24,070 nucleotides of DNA from an uncultured bacterium (GTDB lineage: Bacteria; Pseudomonadota; Gammaproteobacteria; Burkholderiales; Burkholderiaceae_D). Shown here in pieces: positions 19,118-24,070 of the stretch. How positions within the stretch are numbered: position 1 is the stretch's first letter; every line of letters starts with the position of its first letter. Where the stretch lies: contig CAIQLE010000266.1 in NCBI GenBank assembly GCA_903872555.1, forward strand, positions 1 to 24,070, written 5' to 3'. The position numbers were made by a program, and so were the translations under genes. The notes beneath the pieces are model-generated. The model did not search any database, was not told where the DNA came from, and saw nothing but the letters and a program-made list of their open reading frames with translations.

Positions 19118-20812
19118 ATGACCCGCATCAGCACCCGCAGCTATTCTGTACGACAAGCCGAAATGCTGGCCCAGCAAGGCCTGCATCCTGTGATGGCGCG
19201 CCTGATGGCCGCGCGTGGACTGGGCGAGGCCCGCGAACTGGCGACTGATCTGGATGCCCTGATTGCTCCCAAAGCTTTGCTGCATGTTGAGCAGGCGGCG
19301 ATCTTTCTGGCCGATGCCATCGATGCGCAAAAAAAGATGGTCATCGTTGCTGACTATGACTGTGATGGCGCCACCGCCTGTGTCGTTGCATTGCGTGGCC
19401 TGCGTGCCATGGGCGCTATCGTTGATTACATCGTCCCGAACCGTTTCGAATATGGCTATGGCCTGACACCGGAAATCGTCGCCCTGACCGCGCGTGAAAA
19501 ATCTCCCGACATCATCGTCACGGTAGACAATGGCATCGCCAGTATTGATGGTGTAGCCGAAGCAAATCAACGCGGCATCGCTGTCGTCGTCACAGACCAT
19601 CACCTGCCCGCAGCGCAGCTACCCGATGCTGCCGTGATCGTGAATCCGAATCAGCCCGGCTGCGGCTTCCCGAGCAAGAATCTGGCAGGCGTAGGTGTGA
19701 TGTTCTATACCTTGCTCGCCTTGCGCGCCGAGTTGCGTCAGCGCGGACGCTTCGATGCAGCGACTCAGCCGAGACTGGATACCTTGCTGGATTTTGTGGC
19801 GCTGGGTACGGTAGCGGATGTGGTGAAGCTCGATGCCAACAACCGCATACTGGTCGCACAGGGTCTCAAACGCATACGCTCAGGCCGTGCCCATGCCGGC
19901 ATTGCCGCCTTGTTTTCTGTGGCTGCACGCGATGTACGCAAGGCCACGCCCTTTGATCTGGGCTTTGCTGCCGGGCCGCGCCTGAATGCTGCTGGCAGAC
20001 TAGCTGATATGTCGCTGGGGATTGAATGCCTCTTAACCGACGACAGTAGCCGTGCCTGGAAAATTGCGCATGAACTCGACACCATCAACCGTGAACGACG
20101 CGACATTGAAGCCGGCATGCAGGAAGCGGCGCTGGCCGCGCTGGAACATATCAATCCGCAAGACAGCGCCACCTTAAGCCTGTTTAATCCCGACTGGCAT
20201 CAGGGCGTGATTGGTATCGTAGCCTCGCGCCTGAAAGAAAAATTCTACCGTCCTACCCTAACCTTCGCGCCCGCCGGAGACGGTATGATCAAAGGTTCAG
20301 GCCGCTCGATCCCGGGCTTTCATCTGCGCGATGCACTCGATCTGGTGACCAAGCGCCATCCGGGCCTGATCGATAAATTCGGTGGTCATGCAATGGCTGC
20401 CGGACTGTCACTCCAAGAAAGCAATTTCAGCACCTTCCAGCAAGCCTTCGAAACCGTGGGCCGTGAATGGCTGAGCGCTGCCGATCTGGAACATGTATTG
20501 GAAACCGATGGCGGGCTCGAATCTGATTATTTCAATCTGGATTTCATTTCCATGCTGGACGGACAAGTCTGGGGACAAGGCTTTGCACCACCGCTGTTCT
20601 GCGATGAATTCCGTGTGCTGAATCAACGTGTCCTGAAAGAACGTCATCTGAAACTACAACTGGAAAAAGATGGTCGACCCTATGACGCTATCTGGTTCAA
20701 TCATGCCGAAGGCTTGCCGGGAAAAATACGCGCAGCTTATCGACTCGATGCAAATGAATTCAATGGCAGAACCCAATTGCAATTGATGGTGGAGCACGCC
20801 GAAGCCTTGTGA
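19118..20812 (+). CDS. recJ: Single-stranded-DNA-specific exonuclease RecJ
   Basis: The 564-residue protein is RecJ, a 5'-3' exonuclease on single-stranded DNA used in recombination (RecF path), mismatch repair and base excision repair. The DHH domain motifs are present: DYDCDG (79-84), VTVDNG, TDHH (Asp160-His161-His162) and GTVADVV. The DHHA1 domain has GRSIPGFHLRDAL and FGGHAMAAG. The C-terminal OB domain follows. Length matches the family. The ATG at 19118 has no strong ribosome-binding site. The stop overlaps the GTG start of the next gene, a histidine kinase, by four bases (GTGA). Confidence 0.97.
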   Translation: MTRISTRSYSVRQAEMLAQQGLHPVMARLMAARGLGEARELATDLDALIAPKALLHVEQAAIFLADAIDAQKKMVIVADYDCDGATACVVALRGLRAMGAIVDYIVPNRFEYGYGLTPEIVALTAREKSPDIIVTVDNGIASIDGVAEANQRGIAVVVTDHHLPAAQLPDAAVIVNPNQPGCGFPSKNLAGVGVMFYTLLALRAELRQRGRFDAATQPRLDTLLDFVALGTVADVVKLDANNRILVAQGLKRIRSGRAHAGIAALFSVAARDVRKATPFDLGFAAGPRLNAAGRLADMSLGIECLLTDDSSRAWKIAHELDTINRERRDIEAGMQEAALAALEHINPQDSATLSLFNPDWHQGVIGIVASRLKEKFYRPTLTFAPAGDGMIKGSGRSIPGFHLRDALDLVTKRHPGLIDKFGGHAMAAGLSLQESNFSTFQQAFETVGREWLSAADLEHVLETDGGLESDYFNLDFISMLDGQVWGQGFAPPLFCDEFRVLNQRVLKERHLKLQLEKDGRPYDAIWFNHAEGLPGKIRAAYRLDANEFNGRTQLQLMVEHAEAL

Positions 20813-22029
20813 ACACGATTGCCGATCCGTATGCGTACTGGCAATTCTTACTATTCATTGCACTGATCATTTGCGCCATCAGTATTTTTGCACTTCAAAC
20901 CTATCTCAGCCTCAGACAAGTAGCACGCGACAAGAAAACAGTTGAAACTAAGTTGAGTGCCAGTGAAATGCGCTACCGCATTTTTTTTGAATCTGCACCT
21001 TATGCTGGTGTGGTCTGGACCGAGGGTTTCATCATCACTGACTGGAATCAGCAGGCCGAGCGAGTATTCGGTTGGAGCAAAGCTGAGGTTCTCGGACGTT
21101 CATTCTTTGATTTTATAGTGCCAGAAGCAGAAACAGAAATACTGCACGCGGCTCTGGCAGAACTCAGCGAAAACAGCATGCCAGCGCATATGATTCATAC
21201 CAACCTGACACAGGACGGCCGCATACTCAGCATAGAGTGGTTCAACACCTGGCTGTCACATACTCATGATCAGAGCTGGGAAGTGATGTCGCTAGGACTT
21301 GATATTACCAAGCGAAAAAAAACAGATGCGGCACTCATCAGTGCACTAGCAAATTTAGAAATAGCCGAAGCTGAACAGCGCCATTTGCTGTCGGTCGCCT
21401 CACATGAATTCCGAACCCCGGCAGCCATGATCAAGGCATCGCTCGACTCCCTCCATTTTTTACGAAACAGTATTCCGCCTGAGGTGGCATTGCGGCTGGA
21501 TCATATACGTCAGGCCAGCCTGCGCCTGATTAATCTGGCGAATCAATTAATTTCAGAAGATCGTTTACAGGAAATGAGCCTGCAGCCACAGATGCAGCGC
21601 ATTGATGTCTGCGAACTGACACGCGAAGTGGTTGATCGTTATGCGCTCGGCGACGCACTGGCATTGCAGCTGCCTGAACATTCAGTGATGCTGGGTGCCG
21701 ATCCCACCTTGTTGGCGATTGCCTTGCATAACCTGATCGACAATGCCATTCAATACCATCCTAAACAAGCTCAGCCAGTTGTTGTGAGTCTGAAAGAAAA
21801 CACAGACACCGTTGAGCTACAGGTCGCCGACCTCGGTCCTGGCGTCCCTGAGGAGGAACAGGAAATCGTATTCCAGCGCTTTCACAGTGCTAAGGGCGGC
21901 GCCAGTCACGGACTCGGCTTGTCTATCGTGTATTCCGTGGCGCATGCTCATGGCGGCATCGCCTTCGTGTATGACAATAATCCGCACGGGGCCGTATTTG
22001 TGATTCAGTTACCTGTTCTCTCAAGCTGA
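20809..22029 (+). CDS. PAS-domain sensor histidine kinase
   Basis: The 406-residue protein has one N-terminal membrane helix (about residues 10-30), a PAS domain (about 45-165, with SEMRYRIFFESAPYAGVVW), a HisKA dimerisation domain with phospho-acceptor His199 in ASHEFRTP, and an ATP-binding domain with LHNLIDNAIQYHP, DLGPGVPEEE and SHGLGLSIV. It has no large periplasmic sensor, so the PAS domain probably reads a cytoplasmic signal. The GTG start overlaps the recJ stop (GTGA), so its expression is tied to recJ. Its likely partner is the convergent response regulator 15 bases downstream. The signal is unknown. Confidence 0.92.
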   Translation: MNTIADPYAYWQFLLFIALIICAISIFALQTYLSLRQVARDKKTVETKLSASEMRYRIFFESAPYAGVVWTEGFIITDWNQQAERVFGWSKAEVLGRSFFDFIVPEAETEILHAALAELSENSMPAHMIHTNLTQDGRILSIEWFNTWLSHTHDQSWEVMSLGLDITKRKKTDAALISALANLEIAEAEQRHLLSVASHEFRTPAAMIKASLDSLHFLRNSIPPEVALRLDHIRQASLRLINLANQLISEDRLQEMSLQPQMQRIDVCELTREVVDRYALGDALALQLPEHSVMLGADPTLLAIALHNLIDNAIQYHPKQAQPVVVSLKENTDTVELQVADLGPGVPEEEQEIVFQRFHSAKGGASHGLGLSIVYSVAHAHGGIAFVYDNNPHGAVFVIQLPVLSS

Positions 22030-22044
22030 TACTGCATCTTCTGA

Positions 22045-22803
22045 TCAGGCTTGCAGGCTATAGCCTATACCGCGTTCCGAGACAATCGCCAGTGCAACAC
22101 CGGCAGAGCGCGCGGCCTTGCTGCGTAGCCGGCTGAGTATGACCTCAATGCGATGTTTATCAATTTCATCCACCGTCAGGCCGAGCGCCATCCCGAGTTC
22201 CATATGTGAGCAAATCGCACCGGCCTGCTTCAGCAACACACGTAAGAGCTGCGCTTCATTCACCGACAGCCTGATCCTTACCCCATTCGGCGCGATTACA
22301 AACGAAGATTCCGCTTCCATCTTCCATGCTGGTGGCGGTGCTGACTCTGCCTGCGATGAAGTTGCCGCAACTGTGAGTGATGGGCTCGCTGATGAAGGCC
22401 GTCGGTTCTGCGTGTCTGTTGACACCTTGAGCAGACGTAAGCTCAGTCTTCGCAGTATCAGCACCAGTTCAACAATATCTACAGGCTTGGTCAGATAGGC
22501 ATCGACGCCTGCCTGCAAACCGATCAGTCTGTCTTCACGCAGGCTGCGTGCTGTCACGAACACAATCCCCATTTCAGCATTGGCAGAGCGCAAATGACGA
22601 CAAATGGACAGCCCATCCTCTCCTGTCAGACCAATATCCAGTACAACCATCGTTTCCGGATGAACGGCCAGATAACGATAGAACTGTTCGGCATTTTCAA
22701 AGGCATGAACCTCGAAACCCAGATGCGCTAACTGAAAACTCAGCTCTTCACGCAAGATCATCTCGTCTTCGACAATCGCTACGGTGATCAGGTCTTTAGG
22801 CAT
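22045..22803 (-). CDS. OmpR/PhoB-type response regulator
   Basis: The 252-residue protein has an N-terminal receiver domain (residues 5-120) with the acidic pair Glu12-Asp13, phospho-acceptor Asp56, Thr84 and Lys106. After a long Ser/Pro/Ala-rich linker (about 128-158) comes a winged-helix DNA-binding domain (about 165-252) ending in ERGIGYSLQA. It should activate or repress genes when phosphorylated, most likely by the convergent PAS kinase. The linker is unusually long for the family. The start ATG at 22803 has a poor ribosome-binding site. A perfect 17-bp palindrome lies 73 bases upstream, between this gene and the exoprotein gene, a fitting place for an operator. Confidence 0.9.
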   Translation of the reverse strand: MPKDLITVAIVEDEMILREELSFQLAHLGFEVHAFENAEQFYRYLAVHPETMVVLDIGLTGEDGLSICRHLRSANAEMGIVFVTARSLREDRLIGLQAGVDAYLTKPVDIVELVLILRRLSLRLLKVSTDTQNRRPSSASPSLTVAATSSQAESAPPPAWKMEAESSFVIAPNGVRIRLSVNEAQLLRVLLKQAGAICSHMELGMALGLTVDEIDKHRIEVILSRLRSKAARSAGVALAIVSERGIGYSLQA

Positions 22804-22875
22804 CGCTGTATAGATAAAAAAAATCGCAGCTGGTTCCTTGCATGAAATTTTGTCACCGAAAAAATGCTGACCATG

Positions 22876-22892
22876 CCGAATGAATCATTCGG
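22876..22892. promoter_or_regulatory. Perfect 17-bp palindrome, candidate operator
   Basis: CCGAATGA-A-TCATTCGG is an unbroken palindrome with one central base. It overlaps by one base a second small inverted repeat, GATCG-TCAGC-CGATC (22892-22906). It lies between the divergent response-regulator and exoprotein genes. No second copy was noticed in the window. Confidence 0.5.
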
Positions 22893-22924
22893 ATCGTCAG
22901 CCGATCTTGCTACACCGTCAGCGT

Positions 22925-23006
22925 TCTCAGCAATGAGAGTATTTGAGAGCCTTCAGGCTGCACAAATTTGTACTGTGTGCGTCATTTATTGCCCGAGCAC
23001 TTCGGG
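22925..23006 (+). promoter_or_regulatory. Run of small hairpins before the exoprotein gene
   Basis: Four short inverted repeats follow each other: TCTCA-GCAA-TGAGA (22925-22938, a GNRA-type loop), AGCCT-TC-AGGCT (22948-22959), ACAAATTTGT (22962-22971) and CCCGA-GCACT-TCGGG (22992-23006). If transcribed, the 5' leader would be strongly folded. They do not match any riboswitch I recognise. Some may instead be protein-binding sites. Confidence 0.35.
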
Positions 23007-23030
23007 TCAAGTATTGACGAGGCCACACTC

Positions 23031-24070
23031 ATGAAACGCAGTAAGTACCCTACCCGTAGCCCCCTGATATCTGGCTGGATAGTCTGTCTGGTCCTGACAC
23101 CTGCCTATACGTTGGGCGCGCCAATCTCAGGGCAATTCATGGCAGGCTCGGGTTCGATTGCGCAATCAGGTGCTACGACGACCATCACACAAACCAGCCT
23201 AAACGCCTCGCTGAATTGGCAGGGTTTCAATATCGCGCCGAATGAAACCGTGCGTTTCATACAACCCAGCGCCAGCGCGATTGCTGTCAACCGCATCTTC
23301 GATGTGAATGGCACGCAAATACTGGGGCAATTACAAGCCAATGGACAAATCTTTCTGATCAATCCGAATGGTGTGCTGTTCGGTACCGGTGCTCAGGTGA
23401 ATGTCGGTGCCTTAGTGGCATCCACAATCGATGTGCAGGACAGTAGTCTAAATAGCAGCACACGCAGCTTCAGCGGCAATGGCAAAGGAAGTGTCATTAA
23501 TCTGGGCACTATTGAAACAGCCCGCGGTGGCTATGTTGCCTTACTGGGCAATCATGTCAGCAATCAGGGCAATATTACGGCACAGCTCGGCACCGTTGCA
23601 CTCGGTGCAGGTAGCGCAGTCACGCTTAGCTTCAATGGCAATCAGCTGCTGCATATGCAAATCGATGAAAGCGTGCTGAATAGTCTGGCTGCGAATGGTG
23701 GTCTGATACACGCCGATGGCGGCATGGTGCTGATGAGCGCCGGCGCACGCGACAGTTTGTTAGCCAGCGTAGTCAACAACAGCGGCATCATTGAAGCACG
23801 CACCGTCACAGAACAGCCCGGCGGCATCATTCTGCTGGGCGGCATGCAGGCCGGCAGCGTACAACTTAGCGGCACTCTGGATACCTCCGCACCCAGAGGC
23901 GGCAATGGCGGCGCGATTGAAACCTCGGCAGCACAAGTCTGCATCGCTGATACAGCGCGCGTCAGTACAGCCGCCTCCAACGGCCGCTTTGGTAAATGGC
24001 TGATTGATCCGAATGATTTCACCGTCGCTGCCAGTGGCAGTGATTTCAATGCACCGAACCTGTCATCAGC
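23031..24070 (+). CDS. Two-partner-secretion exoprotein, filamentous haemagglutinin N-terminal domain (cut by window edge)
   Basis: The reading frame is open from the ATG at 23031 to the end of the window, 346 codons, with no stop. A signal peptide is visible (charged MKRSKYPTR start, hydrophobic core SGWIVCLVLTPAYTLGA, cleavage near residue 30). The TPS/haemagglutination-activity domain follows, with LNWQGFNIAPNETVRFIQPS, NRI at 87-89 and NPNGVLFG at 111-118. These motifs guide export through an outer-membrane TpsB pore. Glycine-rich beta-helix sequence follows, then KWLIDPNDFTVAASG, common in large betaproteobacterial exoproteins. A GAGG lies 8 bases before the ATG. Adhesion or biofilm roles are likely from the family. 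No TpsB gene is in the window. Confidence 0.9.
   Translation, partial: MKRSKYPTRSPLISGWIVCLVLTPAYTLGAPISGQFMAGSGSIAQSGATTTITQTSLNASLNWQGFNIAPNETVRFIQPSASAIAVNRIFDVNGTQILGQLQANGQIFLINPNGVLFGTGAQVNVGALVASTIDVQDSSLNSSTRSFSGNGKGSVINLGTIETARGGYVALLGNHVSNQGNITAQLGTVALGAGSAVTLSFNGNQLLHMQIDESVLNSLAANGGLIHADGGMVLMSAGARDSLLASVVNNSGIIEARTVTEQPGGIILLGGMQAGSVQLSGTLDTSAPRGGNGGAIETSAAQVCIADTARVSTAASNGRFGKWLIDPNDFTVAASGSDFNAPNLSS

Noticed and set aside
22804..23030. Known riboswitch, such as a cyclic-di-GMP type
   Set aside because: No conserved riboswitch core was recognised; only simple hairpins are seen.

Overview
The window is ordinary bacterial chromosome, about one gene per kilobase on both strands, with only short gaps. 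Gene content and order point to a betaproteobacterium, most likely Burkholderiales. The clues are the pyrG-kdsA-eno-ftsB block, a lolC-type gene followed by lolD, tatD and comEC, an RpfE-family gene next to recJ, a gamma-carbonic-anhydrase-like gene ahead of Hsp33, and AT-rich -10 boxes (TAAAAT, TACAAT) close to start codons. Oxalobacteraceae (for example Undibacterium relatives) is my guess, held at low confidence. No tRNA, rRNA, CRISPR array, prophage or insertion sequence was seen.

Layout. 1-476: the start of htpX (minus, cut by the window edge) with a good sigma-32-type promoter. 477-2356 (minus): an alpha/beta hydrolase followed by a PHP phosphoesterase. 2447-4216 (plus): an acyl-CoA synthetase, meeting a ferritin-like DUF455 gene (minus, 4217-5050) stop to stop. 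5102-6582 (plus): a gamma-carbonic-anhydrase-like protein and Hsp33. 6630-10808 (minus): pyrG, kdsA, eno and ftsB, transcribed in that order, linking CTP supply, Kdo (LPS) synthesis, glycolysis and division. 10809-11206: a gene-free stretch holding a 106-bp palindromic repeat. 11207-17706 (minus): the lolC/F and lolD lipoprotein exporter, tatD, comEC (DNA uptake) and an LpxR-type lipid A deacylase. 17820-22029 (plus): an RpfE-family protein, recJ and a PAS histidine kinase that overlaps recJ by 4 bases. 22045-22803 (minus): an OmpR-type response regulator converging on the kinase. 23031-24070 (plus): the start of a large two-partner-secretion exoprotein, running off the window.

The genes are mostly housekeeping and envelope functions. 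Kdo synthesis, LpxR and LolCD all concern the outer membrane. ComEC and RecJ concern DNA uptake and processing. The kinase and regulator pair sits beside the exoprotein gene and may control it.

The most distinctive signal is a set of degenerate short tandem repeats of 12 to 16 bases. They lie in the pyrG-lpxR gap, the comEC-lpxR gap, inside comEC, inside the rpfE-like gene and in the rpfE-recJ gap. Also notable are a perfect 17-bp palindrome and a run of small hairpins in front of the exoprotein, and a tatD-comEC junction where only one TGA codon separates two genes in the same frame. I found no clear evidence of a wholly new multi-gene system.
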